From UBA2943 sp946534895 (lineage in GTDB: Bacteria > Bacillota > Clostridia > Christensenellales > Aristaeellaceae): a DNA stretch of 15,216 nucleotides. Position 1 is the first letter of the stretch. Each line of letters starts with the position of its first letter. Made by a program: the position numbers and the translations under genes. Under the pieces are notes generated by a model that was not told the origin of the DNA, ran no database searches, and saw only the letters and a list, made by a program, of their open reading frames with translations. Of the stretch, positions 6,897 to 13,764 are shown piece after piece. The DNA is taken from NCBI GenBank assembly GCA_946534895.1, contig CAMNDE010000072.1, forward strand, positions 1-15,216, in the 5' to 3' direction.

Positions 6897-7727
6897 TCAG
6901 CAGCTTCTTCTCCCGGTGTCCTCCAGAAAACGCCGGCACTGATACACAAAGTCCGTCTGGATGATGTCAAAGCCCCGGTCCGCCAGCCAGCCCCAGCCCT
7001 TTTCCGGGTCTTCGGAGACGGATACGTCATCATTGCGCCCCGCGGAAAGCACGTCCTCATAATAGTAGACAATGGCATTCACCCAGACGATCTTACCCGC
7101 CCGGTGCATGCTTTCCAGAAACGCATGGGAGCACAGCGCGGATTCTTCCCGGTCAAACAGGACCTCCGCCCCGATATACCGGATGCTGCGGCCATTCAGT
7201 GCATCCAGGTCTTCCGCTCCTCTTCTGCACAGGCCCATGAACGGAAGGTCCGGCGCATACCTTTCCACCATGTCCAGGTTTTCCGGACGGCAGTCTGTCT
7301 TGATGATCACGTCCTCTTCCATGTGCAGGTCATGGACCAGCGCGGAAATCTCCGCCGGATGCTCCCAGAACTTGTCAATATTGATAAGACACCTGCCCTT
7401 CAGGAGCGCCAGCGCCTCCTCCAGCCTGGGAATCCGGTACTGTGTGGGCGCATGATCGCAGTTGGACAGCTGCATCTTTTCCACCTCGGAAGCAGGATGG
7501 CTGCGGATGGATTCCCGCATGCGCAGATGCACCGGTTCCATGCCCGGATGCTGGATAAACAGCACACCGTCTTCTGACATGTCCACATCCAGTTCCACAA
7601 TATCCGCGCCGGACAGGACAGCCGCCTGGAACGCCTGAAGCGAATTGCAGGGAATATTGCCCCCGCACGCGCCTCTGTGGGCGGCCAGCAGTACCTTTCT
7701 GTGCTTTACCAGATCTAATACGCTCAT
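6897..7727 (-). CDS. Glycerophosphodiester phosphodiesterase family protein
   Basis: A 276-aa cytosolic-looking TIM-barrel enzyme expected to cleave glycerophosphodiesters to glycerol-3-phosphate and an alcohol. Motifs are AHRG with H17/R18, ELDVD with metal ligands E45 and D47, IQHPG with the second catalytic H60, and INIDK (D117, K118) at the usual third-ligand strand, then NAIVYYYEDV and a C-terminal IIQTDF. Oddities: the usual PENT/PENS is PCNS (C27), and the third acidic ligand is Asp rather than Glu. The start has GGAGG four bases before ATG. It leads the lipid-degradation pair and has a consensus TTGACA promoter element upstream. Confidence 0.88.
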   Translation of the reverse strand: MSVLDLVKHRKVLLAAHRGACGGNIPCNSLQAFQAAVLSGADIVELDVDMSEDGVLFIQHPGMEPVHLRMRESIRSHPASEVEKMQLSNCDHAPTQYRIPRLEEALALLKGRCLINIDKFWEHPAEISALVHDLHMEEDVIIKTDCRPENLDMVERYAPDLPFMGLCRRGAEDLDALNGRSIRYIGAEVLFDREESALCSHAFLESMHRAGKIVWVNAIVYYYEDVLSAGRNDDVSVSEDPEKGWGWLADRGFDIIQTDFVYQCRRFLEDTGRRSC

Positions 7728-7785
7728 ACTGCCTCCATTCTGAAACTTTCCCGATGCCGGTCAGGATTTGTCTTCGCCTGGACAT

Positions 7786-7814
7786 ATACTGTATCACCGC
7801 TGATAGCTTGTCAA
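7786..7814 (-). promoter_or_regulatory. Probable promoter of the GDPD-phospholipase operon
   Basis: On the minus strand, a perfect TTGACA (7809-7814), 17 nt, then CAGTAT (7786-7791); AGTATA at 18 nt is an alternative -10. It lies about 60 nt before the GDPD start codon. Confidence 0.5.
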
Positions 7815-7868
7815 GATATATGCTGTGCTGATAGTCATACACCGCATGACGGCTTCATGTCGTCTGCA

Positions 7869-8209
7869 TCAGTAGGTGTGCGGAACCTGAATTGTCCGGT
7901 CCCGTACCGTGTCCACGGGAAGCATGTGCGTTGAAAGCACGTCATAACAGCAGACTCCTTTCCTGGCAAGCTGAAGCGACTCTTCCACCTGCAGGCTATC
8001 ATTGTTTGTATAAGCAGACTGGCAATAGTCTTCTCATTCAACTGCCTGAGAAAGAAATCTACCAGCATCTCTGTTTCTTCTCCGCTGTCACACATGAACT
8101 CTGGAACATTACCCATTCCGCCTGTGGTGCACCAGAATACATGCCTGTTCCTGTCCACTGCAAATCACATCAGTTCTTCAATCTGCAAATCCATTTCACT
8201 GTACTTCAC
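7869..8209 (-). pseudogene. Small decayed gene, possibly an immunity-type or uncharacterised protein
   Basis: From GTG at 8209 the frame reads VKYSEMDLQIEELM, TGA (8165-8167), FAVDRNRHVFWCTTGGMGNV, PEFMCDSGEETEMLVDFF and onward. Near 8000-8012 the sense shifts by one base to NDSLQVEESLQLARKGVCCY, DVLSTHMLPVDTVRDRTIQV and PHTY, then stops at 7871. Joining both parts gives a coherent protein of about 113 residues with one nonsense and one frameshift lesion. The pattern FAVD…TTGGMGNVPEF loosely recalls small cytosolic immunity-like proteins, but I cannot name the family. A weak AGGGAG lies upstream. It has no intact neighbour on its transcript. Confidence 0.5.
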
Positions 8210-8420
8210 GACAGATGATCTCCCTCTGCCCCCTGGGCCAATCCGGAAACATGGCAGGACAATCTGCCCGATATGCCTTTTTCATGTTCTGTTTCCGGCA
8301 CAGCTTTCCTGCTTTTCCCAAAAAGGAAAACAGGAGACCGGCATTCCATATGTCTGCCCATCTCCCTTGTCTGAATTGCTCTGCCTTTCCATCTGCGCAT
8401 CTCTATGCCAGTATCCCGCC
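8210..8420. other. Intergenic region with a hairpin downstream of fucU
   Basis: No gene is seen. A hairpin at 8308-8334 (CCTG-C-TTTTCC / GGAAAA-CAGG, about 10 bp with one bulge) lies downstream of fucU but lacks a clear T tract. It could be a weak terminator or processing site. Confidence 0.35.
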
Positions 8421-8837
8421 TTACAGCACCACGCCTTTGACAAGAATCAGATTTCCATAGAGCCTCTCTTCCCCGGTCTGAATGACGGCATAGGCCTTCT
8501 TCGCCCGCTCATAGAAAGCGAATCGCTCGATCTTTTCCACGCTTCCGGTGCACTTCTCGTACTCCGCCCAGATCTCGGGCACTGCCATGCCCTTTTCCTT
8601 GTCACTGTCCGTCAGGTCCATGATATAGGCCGGCGCGGAATATGTATCCAATGGAAGCACAGACAGTACCGCCTGCGCCACCCTTACCCCGTCCATGCCG
8701 GGCAGCCGGATCAGCCGCCTGGCACAGGTTTCCGCCGGGAAGTTCGCGTCCGCGATCACCAGTTCATCCCCATGTCCCATGTCACAGAGCACTTTCAGCA
8801 AATCACCTGTCAGAATCTTGTCCATTCCCTTGAGCAT
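8421..8837 (-). CDS. fucU: RbsD/FucU family sugar mutarotase (L-fucose mutarotase-like)
   Basis: A 138-aa protein, the full family length, that interconverts alpha and beta anomers of a free sugar (L-fucose for FucU, ribose for RbsD). Signatures: GHGDELVIADANFPA (21-35) with catalytic H22 and D30, then RFAFYERAKKAYAVIQTGE and LYGN near the end, which is the FucU rather than RbsD pattern. The start at 8837 has GGGGAGG eight bases upstream; the longer frame to 8936 is not supported. It stands alone here, with no fucose isomerase, kinase or transporter nearby, so its sugar is inferred only from family resemblance. Confidence 0.9.
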   Translation of the reverse strand: MLKGMDKILTGDLLKVLCDMGHGDELVIADANFPAETCARRLIRLPGMDGVRVAQAVLSVLPLDTYSAPAYIMDLTDSDKEKGMAVPEIWAEYEKCTGSVEKIERFAFYERAKKAYAVIQTGEERLYGNLILVKGVVL

Positions 8838-8940
8838 GGTTTCATCCTCCCCGCTTGAGACACCGGAAGCGGCTATGTCCGCCCGGCGCGTTTGTCTGTT
8901 ACACCATGTTCTGCTTTCTTCGCATCTTTCCTGCACGCCT

Positions 8941-8982
8941 CAAAAAAAGGGAAGCGGGCATCTGATGCTCTGCCCGTTTCCC
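8941..8982 (-). terminator. Terminator of the NifX-FKBP / YunG-like / thioredoxin operon
   Basis: GGGAAGCGGGCA (8949-8960) pairs with TGCCCGTTTCCC (8971-8982) over 12 bp with one wobble. On the minus strand the stem is followed by seven T. It begins 10 nt after the thioredoxin-like stop codon. Confidence 0.92.
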
Positions 8983-8992
8983 GTATCCTATG

Positions 8993-9319
8993 TCAGGCCC
9001 CGCCGGCCCGGATTTTCAGATACCGGTCCAGCCGCGCCAGCAGATTGTCCACACTGAAGTATCCGGACTCCCGCACCGCCATCTGACCATCCAGGAAGGC
9101 CATGACCGCAGGCGCGGAAAATATGCCCATCTGTGCGCTTTCTTCCATGTGCGAAGGAATGTCCACATACCTGGCCTGTACCTCCGGCCTTTCCGACAGC
9201 CACCGGTCCAGCTTCAGGCGTATGGCCCGGCAGGGCGCGCACATCTCTTCCCCGAACTGGAGAAGCAGCACATCCGTGCCGGCAATCATCTCTGCCAGGT
9301 TTTCCGTCAGTTCCTTCAT
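8993..9319 (-). CDS. Thioredoxin-like protein
   Basis: A 108-aa single-domain thioredoxin fold with no signal peptide. Active site CAPC (C27-C30) sits at the start of helix 2 after the strand VLLLQFGEEM, and the cis-proline is at SAP (P70), followed by AVMAFLDGQ. This fits a small thioredoxin that reduces disulfides or carries a thiol-dependent reaction in the cytoplasm; CAPC instead of CGPC would shift its redox potential. The start at 9319 follows GAGGG by 8 nt, one base after the YunG-like stop, so translation is probably coupled. It is the last gene of the operon. A longer frame to 9439 would overlap the upstream gene and is rejected. Confidence 0.88.
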   Translation of the reverse strand: MKELTENLAEMIAGTDVLLLQFGEEMCAPCRAIRLKLDRWLSERPEVQARYVDIPSHMEESAQMGIFSAPAVMAFLDGQMAVRESGYFSVDNLLARLDRYLKIRAGGA

Positions 9320-9320
9320 G

Positions 9321-9746
9321 TCATCTGCCCTCAGCAAGGGCCGCCAGCAGGCGCTCTTTGAGAAGCTCATAGCGCGCAAGCTTTTCCGCCTTTGCAAAGT
9401 GCACGCTCCGGTCCTGTTCCGGACAGTGACTGTAGTCAAGGACCGTATCCCCGAACTGCTCGCTGGTCAGGTCAAATACGCACCCGTCCACTTCATTGAA
9501 GCAGTGGTAGTTTCCGTCCCCCAGCGGCACGCCGTATACCTTCCCGCCGAACATATCCTGCATAAGGAAGGCCGTGATGGAGCACTGTCCCAGCGTCCTG
9601 TTCTCCTCCGTCCAGTCTTTCCGCATCCGCGGCGCACAGGTATCTGCGCACCAGATGCCGGACAGCAGGTCATAATAATCCCGGGGCGTAAGTCCCCTTG
9701 GATCCTTTACATCCGCACATTCCCAGCCATGGAATCTGTATGCCAT
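9321..9746 (-). CDS. YunG-like family protein
   Basis: A 141-aa cytosolic protein. The central block GQCSITAFLMQDMFGGKVYG (53-72) and YHCFNEVDGCVFDLTSEQF (80-98) match the uncharacterised YunG-type family. C55, H81 and D92 are spaced like a Cys-His-Asp site of transglutaminase/papain-like enzymes, which is inference only. The start at 9746 (MAYRFHGWEC) has GGAG eight bases upstream. A GTG three codons earlier overlaps the upstream stop and has no good site. Five bases separate it from the NifX-FKBP stop, and one base separates its own stop from the thioredoxin start, so the three are one translationally coupled operon. Confidence 0.72.
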   Translation of the reverse strand: MAYRFHGWECADVKDPRGLTPRDYYDLLSGIWCADTCAPRMRKDWTEENRTLGQCSITAFLMQDMFGGKVYGVPLGDGNYHCFNEVDGCVFDLTSEQFGDTVLDYSHCPEQDRSVHFAKAEKLARYELLKERLLAALAEGR

Positions 9747-9751
9747 TTCTG

Positions 9752-10576
9752 TCACTCCACGCTCACAAGCTCGATAAGGAAGTTCAGTTCCCTGCCGGCC
9801 ATCTCATGATTGGCATCAAAGGTAATGGTGGTCGCCGTCTTTTCCGTCACCCGCACCGGGAAGGGCTGGCCGTACTGGTTCTGAAGATAGACCCGCTGTC
9901 CCGCCTCCACCTGCTCCGCGCCGGGCATTCTGGCGATCTCCACCGTGAAAATAGCTGCCGGGTCCGCCTCGCCGTAGGCTTCCGAGGGCATGAGGTGAAC
10001 ATTCCGCTTCTCGCCGACCTTCATGTCGGCCACGGCCGCGTCAAAGCCCTGAATCATCTGTCCGGCTCCGCACACAAACTCCAGCGGCTCCCCGCGGTCA
10101 TAGGACGAATCGAACTGGGTTCCGTCATTGAAGGTTCCGCGGTAATGCGTTCTGCACTTCTTTCCCACGTTCGGGCCCTGAATGGAGGGCTCCTCATGGC
10201 ATCCGCCGGATCCGCAGTCATGCTCCCCGCAGGAATGCCCTTCCCCGTGATGGTCGCAGTTGGCGCCTGTGTTCCTGAGTTCGCCCCGGAGATAGGCCGC
10301 CACGGCCTCATCCGCGTCTCCGGAAGCACCAGCGCACAGCTCAATCCCGCGCTCTTCCAGCGCCGCCTGGGCTCCGCCGCCGATCCCGCCGCAGATCAGG
10401 ACATCGATGCTCCTGTCCGCAAGCAGCGCGGCCAGCGCTCCATGTCCGCTGCCATTGGACCCGATGATTTCCGAGGAAACCACCTTTCCGTCTTCCACCT
10501 CATACACCTTGAAGCTTTCCGTATGTCCGAAATGCTGAAAGATTTCTCCCTGTTCGTAGGTTACTGCGATTCTCAT
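9752..10576 (-). CDS. NifX/NifB-type cluster-binding domain fused to SlyD-like FKBP prolyl isomerase
   Basis: A 274-aa two-domain protein. Residues 1-103 (MRIAVTYEQGEIFQHFGHTE … VLICGGIGGGAQAALEERGI) form a dinitrogenase iron-molybdenum cofactor (NifX/NafY-type) domain, known to bind Fe-S or Mo-Fe clusters. Residues 107-127 are a Cys/His-rich linker with C107, H109, H110, H114, C116, H119, C121, C126 and H127. Residues 140-274 form an FKBP domain of the SlyD kind (YRGTFNDGTQFDSS, GQMIQGFDAAVADM, then an insert-in-flap region ending FDANHEMAGRELNF), a prolyl isomerase and chaperone that in SlyD binds nickel through its tail. The start at 10576 has AAGGA eight bases upstream. It leads a three-gene operon. 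Likely a metal-linked folding or delivery factor; no nitrogenase is visible. Confidence 0.88.
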   Translation of the reverse strand: MRIAVTYEQGEIFQHFGHTESFKVYEVEDGKVVSSEIIGSNGSGHGALAALLADRSIDVLICGGIGGGAQAALEERGIELCAGASGDADEAVAAYLRGELRNTGANCDHHGEGHSCGEHDCGSGGCHEEPSIQGPNVGKKCRTHYRGTFNDGTQFDSSYDRGEPLEFVCGAGQMIQGFDAAVADMKVGEKRNVHLMPSEAYGEADPAAIFTVEIARMPGAEQVEAGQRVYLQNQYGQPFPVRVTEKTATTITFDANHEMAGRELNFLIELVSVE

Positions 10577-10630
10577 GTTCCGGTTCCTTTCCAAATGCTT
10601 GTCTGTGCCATTTTTTTGGCCAGGAGTTTT

Positions 10631-10658
10631 ATGATAGCAAAAAGGTGCATGATTGCAA
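10631..10658 (-). promoter_or_regulatory. Probable promoter of the NifX-FKBP operon
   Basis: On the minus strand TTGCAA (10653-10658), a 16-nt spacer, then TATCAT (10631-10636), about 55 nt before the start codon. Confidence 0.5.
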
Positions 10659-10692
10659 CCTCTACATAAGGATTTTGTCTGCGGAATATCCC

Positions 10693-10724
10693 TGCCTGAA
10701 AACTTTCCCCTGTTTTCCGGGGCA
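10693..10724 (-). terminator. Hairpin after the 132-aa gene, possible weak terminator
   Basis: TGCC-T-GAAAAC, loop TTTCCCCT, GTTTTC-CGG-GGCA forms a 10-bp stem with a bulge, 12 nt past the stop of the 132-aa gene. There is no T tract on the minus strand, so termination is uncertain. Confidence 0.35.
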
Positions 10725-10736
10725 GCGGTCCCAGGC

Positions 10737-11135
10737 TCATGGCCTCCATACAAACAGCCCTTCCGCTGCGGCCAGTATTTGGATCCGTTCCATGAGCGCA
10801 TCGCCGGCATTGAACACGCTCAGGTGCGTATCGTCTGCCTCCGAGATGATCAGGGCATCCCCGATGCGGATATTCACATACCGGCTCTGCATGACCTCCG
10901 CAATGCGCTGCGGCGGCGGATTGATTTCCGTCTCATCGTCCAGGGAAATGTCCATATAGCAGTTCAGCTTTAGAATCAGACGGATATGCTTCCGCTTGAT
11001 CTCGGCAAGCCTTGAGCCGGTCAGGAAATACTTCTCCACCGCGAAATACTGACCGGGACTGTCCTGCTTCACCTGTTCCGGAAGGATATCCACAATCCAG
11101 TACGGCTTCTCAAGCAGTTCCTCTATGCTCATCAT
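10737..11135 (-). CDS. Conserved-looking protein of unknown function (132 aa)
   Basis: I do not recognise a named domain. The protein has a compact N-terminal block (MMSIEELLEKPYWIVDILPE), a motif SPGQYFAVEKYFL (26-38), a basic helix, the strand-like LILKLNCYMDISLDDETE with an acidic tip, NPPP (72-75), and an alternating hydrophobic C-terminal half ending GLFVWRP. It is probably soluble, with alpha/beta composition and no signal peptide. The start at 11135 follows GGGGGAG by 8 nt; the frame upstream to 11417 has no coding character. It is transcribed in the same direction as the NifX-FKBP operon but is separated from it by 160 bp with a promoter, so it is likely its own unit. Confidence 0.75.
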   Translation of the reverse strand: MMSIEELLEKPYWIVDILPEQVKQDSPGQYFAVEKYFLTGSRLAEIKRKHIRLILKLNCYMDISLDDETEINPPPQRIAEVMQSRYVNIRIGDALIISEADDTHLSVFNAGDALMERIQILAAAEGLFVWRP

Positions 11136-11428
11136 TTCATGTTCTCCCCCTCCTGATCCGACGCTCCCCTGAGCTGCTCCGGCATCTTCGCCTGCTTCAG
11201 ACGTTCCGTTTCTTTCTGTCCGTCTCCACAATCCGTTTCCTGCCGACTGGCAGGATTCGGACTTTTCAGCCCTCCGAACCATAGAGTACCACAATGCTGT
11301 CTCTGATTGTATGTGCAGCATGCACAGGGCACACACGGATATCATCGTATGCTCCATGGTTTTCAAACTGATCAGCAAAATGACGCACTGCCGATGTCCT
11401 GCCGTATTGGCAAACACCCCTCCATCTC

Positions 11429-11526
11429 AAATTTGCCAACCGTATTCTGCACTATGATTTCGAATTTGCCAATCAGAACGTATGATTGTATTTGGAATCT
11501 GCCAATCGTAAAAACCATCATTTCCG
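11429..11526. repeat. Three degenerate ~33-bp tandem repeats
   Basis: Three consecutive units of 33, 33 and 32 bp start at 11429, 11462 and 11495. Each begins with (A/G)AAT(T/C)TGCCAA(C/T) and continues with diverged AT-rich sequence. A fourth, inverted copy of the core (TATTGGCAAA) lies at 11405-11414. The core is conserved while the rest drifts. On the minus strand the units encode a repeating DWQIxN pattern, but no gene is evident. Confidence 0.6.
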
Positions 11527-11616
11527 GCTCCGCACCGCTGCATATCATGGTGTACTGATTGAGCAGTCATGCTCACACCTGATTTCCAGCCATGGAGAAT
11601 ACAGACCGGCAAAACC

Positions 11617-11650
11617 TAAGGCAGGAGAAATGGCTGATTCTCCTGCCTTA
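11617..11650 (-). terminator. Hairpin terminator of the acyltransferase gene
   Basis: A perfect 13-bp stem TAAGGCAGGAGAA / TTCTCCTGCCTTA with loop ATGGCTGA. On the minus strand it is followed by GGTTTTG, a short T run. It lies about 60 nt after the acyltransferase stop. Confidence 0.65.
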
Positions 11651-11712
11651 TATGATTACAGCGTCCAAAAACAATCCTGTCTGCACTGGACTGCTTCCTG
11701 TAACGTCACCTG

Positions 11713-12846
11713 TCAGAAGGATTTTCCCTTCGTCCTGCAAGCCCTGTACCGATTCCGACACGCACTGTCCGCCCTGCGGTACAGCATCGCCAGCAGTACC
11801 GTGCCGGCCAGCATGGCCAGAAAGGCAGGAATGGACCGCAGGTCCACCGGCTCCCCCGCCAGGAAATTCAGAATCAGGCAGTCCTCCATCCAGTTATTGT
11901 GCACATAATAGATGGCGGAAGACAGCAAGCCGAGCCATAAAAGCCCCCTGCAGGACAGGACACGCCCCACGACGGGAACATTCAGGGCAGCCAGGATCAT
12001 GCCCGGAGCGGCCACGAATTCAAAGTACCGGATATAGGTCTTTGTACCGAAGCCGCCGAACACCCGCTCAAAGCCCAGGACGGTATGGAACACAAAAAAC
12101 AGCGCAAGGCAGACAGCATAGACAAGGGAAATCCGCTTCCGGACATGTTCGCTGACCCCTCGCTGGAATTCCGCCAGCAGCGCGCCAAGGAAGAACGTGG
12201 CATATCCGCGGCCGTTCAGACTCCACAGAAAAGGCAGCTTCGGCGTATGATCCAGACAGATCCAGCCCAGCACCACCATGCCCGTGCACAGCCCAAGATA
12301 AACCCGGGTATCCCTGCCCAGTCTGGCAATCAGGTAGTAAAGCAGATAGCACAGAAGCAGCACATCGATAAACCACATGGTGGAATTGACGGGCAGCTGC
12401 GTCTGGGCATAGGACGTGACCCAGCCGGTATTGACCATGAGAACGGAAAGCACAAACCGCAGAAAAGTCGGCGTGTTCACGCCCTGCACCTGTCCAATCC
12501 ATGTCCTCACAAATGCATTGCCGAGCGCCCATGCATTGACCGCAAGGGACGCACCGAGCAGCTTGCCATAGTGTTTCCTGAAATAGGTCCCGAAGGACAC
12601 TTCGCGGATTCCTTTCCGGTAATGCCAGGCCGTCAGGAACCCGGAGAGCATGAAGAACAGTTCCACCGCGTTCTTGCTGTACTCGAAGAAATACTTCGTC
12701 TCCTGCATCCACGGAACCGCGTCATACCGAAGCCCCATATCGTCCACGAACAGGCAGTAAAAATGAAAACAGACAATGCACAGACAGGCAAGTCCGCGCA
12801 TGCCGGTCAGTGCATCCATCCGTTTCCGGCTTTCCGTCTCCTGCAT
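11713..12846 (-). CDS. OafA/YrhL-type membrane acyltransferase (acyltransferase 3 family)
   Basis: A 377-aa integral membrane protein with about ten hydrophobic segments. The family signature is RKRMDALTGMRGLACLCIVC followed by FHF (catalytic H28), then NAVELFFMLSGFLTAWHYRKG, where FFMLSGFL is the second conserved block. Members transfer acetyl or other acyl groups to sugars of peptidoglycan, polysaccharides, teichoic acids or antibiotics. There is no extracellular SGNH domain, so the C-terminus (RYRACRTKGKSF) is short and cytosolic. The start has AAGGGG eight bases upstream; ATG at codon 10 is an alternative. No glycan biosynthesis genes adjoin it, so the acceptor is unknown. Confidence 0.88.
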   Translation of the reverse strand: MQETESRKRMDALTGMRGLACLCIVCFHFYCLFVDDMGLRYDAVPWMQETKYFFEYSKNAVELFFMLSGFLTAWHYRKGIREVSFGTYFRKHYGKLLGASLAVNAWALGNAFVRTWIGQVQGVNTPTFLRFVLSVLMVNTGWVTSYAQTQLPVNSTMWFIDVLLLCYLLYYLIARLGRDTRVYLGLCTGMVVLGWICLDHTPKLPFLWSLNGRGYATFFLGALLAEFQRGVSEHVRKRISLVYAVCLALFFVFHTVLGFERVFGGFGTKTYIRYFEFVAAPGMILAALNVPVVGRVLSCRGLLWLGLLSSAIYYVHNNWMEDCLILNFLAGEPVDLRSIPAFLAMLAGTVLLAMLYRRADSACRNRYRACRTKGKSF

Positions 12847-12884
12847 ATCCCAGTCCCCTTTCCGCCTTTCCCCGCGGCAGCGCC

Positions 12885-12916
12885 AAAAAAGAAAGGGGAG
12901 GCATTGCTTCCTCCCC
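12885..12916 (-). terminator. Rho-independent terminator of the secreted-protein gene
   Basis: GGGGAGG (12895-12901) pairs with CCTCCCC (12910-12916). On the minus strand the stem is followed by TTTCTTTTTT. It separates this gene from the acyltransferase downstream. Confidence 0.85.
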
Positions 12917-12934
12917 CTCAGGTATCTCTGTTCC

Positions 12935-13687
12935 TTATTCAGCCGCTTCTGCTTCAGCAGGTGCGAAGAACAGCGAGAACATGGATTCCCCGTTGCTCAG
13001 CAGTTCCATGTGGATCATGCCGTCCTGCAGCAGAGTCAGGGAAATGCCGGTGGATCCTTCCACGCCTTCCATGGTGAACTCGGAAACCAGCTGGCCGTCC
13101 TTCAGCTCCATAGCCTTCTCGGAGAACAGATTCAGCATGCTGCCGATGCCGGCGGTGTCCAGATCCAGGTTTTCCGCGGTCAGCACGCCGTCCTGAATCT
13201 GAATGCCGGGAAGCACGAGACCGGCCGCAGCCGCGGTCTCGGCGGGCAGATAGCTATCGCCGTTCTGCACATAGGCCGCAGCATAAGTGCCGTTATAGTC
13301 TTCCACAGTCGCGTCCGCCTTTGCCTCGGCAAACACTACGGCCGTGGGCTCTTCCTGGGAAAAGATGATGGACTGGCCGGAAAAGGTCAGTGTCAGTTCG
13401 CCCTCGGCAAGTTCAGCTGTCAGGGTCTCACCGTCAATGGTGATAGCGGGACCGGCTTCGGTATCTTCCCAGGTACCTTCCTTGGATTCCCCGGCAGCCT
13501 CCATCACGGCGGTGCCATCCTCATTCAGGGTCAGCACAACGGAAATACCCGCAACGGAGATATCCACGAACTGATCGCCCATCCCGATCTTGCTCGCATA
13601 CCAGGTGCCGACAGCTCCGGTTTCTTCCGCAAAGGCCATAGAGAGCATCATGCACAGAGCCATGATCACCGCAAGAATTTTTCTCAT
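12935..13687 (-). CDS. Secreted protein with two lipocalin-like beta modules
   Basis: A 250-aa acidic protein. Residues 1-20 are a clear signal peptide (MRKILAVIMALCMMLSMAFA, cleavage before EE). No lipobox or anchoring motif is seen, so it is probably released. The mature part has two similar beta-rich modules: GTWYAS … VLTLNEDGTAVMEA … GTWEDTEAGPAITIDGETLT, and YNGTYAAAYVQNGDSYLP … LKDGQLVSEF … SLTLLQDGMIHMEL. This resembles the lipocalin-like domains seen in secreted proteins of gut Clostridia; the ligand is unknown. The C-terminus is short and Ala/Glu-rich (APAEAEAAE). The start at 13687 has a modest GAAAGAAG site about 10 nt upstream. An extended -10 promoter suggests high expression. 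Confidence 0.78.
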   Translation of the reverse strand: MRKILAVIMALCMMLSMAFAEETGAVGTWYASKIGMGDQFVDISVAGISVVLTLNEDGTAVMEAAGESKEGTWEDTEAGPAITIDGETLTAELAEGELTLTFSGQSIIFSQEEPTAVVFAEAKADATVEDYNGTYAAAYVQNGDSYLPAETAAAAGLVLPGIQIQDGVLTAENLDLDTAGIGSMLNLFSEKAMELKDGQLVSEFTMEGVEGSTGISLTLLQDGMIHMELLSNGESMFSLFFAPAEAEAAE

Positions 13688-13709
13688 TGATTCATTACTT
13701 CTTTCATAC

Positions 13710-13728
13710 GGCAGGCTTCCTTCCTGCC
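13710..13728 (-). promoter_or_regulatory. 5'-end stem-loop of the secreted-protein mRNA
   Basis: GGCAGG, loop CTTCCTT, CCTGCC. The predicted transcription start (near 13729) falls at the foot of this hairpin, so the mRNA would begin with a 6-bp stem, a known kind of stabiliser. Confidence 0.5.
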
Positions 13729-13735
13729 TGAATTC

Positions 13736-13764
13736 ATTATACCAAGTCCACACGCATTGGGCAA
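13736..13764 (-). promoter_or_regulatory. Strong extended -10 promoter of the secreted-protein gene
   Basis: On the minus strand TTGCCC (13759-13764), a 17-nt spacer ending in TGG, then a consensus TATAAT (13736-13741). Confidence 0.8.

Larger units (their letters stand above)
11136..11712. other. Intergenic region with degenerate repeats and a terminator hairpin
   Basis: No gene is supported in these 577 bases. They hold the leader of the 132-aa gene (weak promoter-like TTGAAA and TGATAT around 11340-11367 on the minus strand), three degenerate 33-bp repeats near 11429-11526, and the hairpin that ends the acyltransferase transcript. Confidence 0.5.

Noticed and set aside
9320..9439. N-terminal extension of the thioredoxin-like protein to 9439
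   Set aside because: It would overlap the 3' end of the YunG-like gene for 40 codons. The thioredoxin fold begins at the ATG at 9319, which has a ribosome site.
11429..11526. CRISPR array
   Set aside because: The repeat is degenerate and runs unit to unit without unique spacers; only a core of about 12 bp is conserved. No cas genes are nearby.
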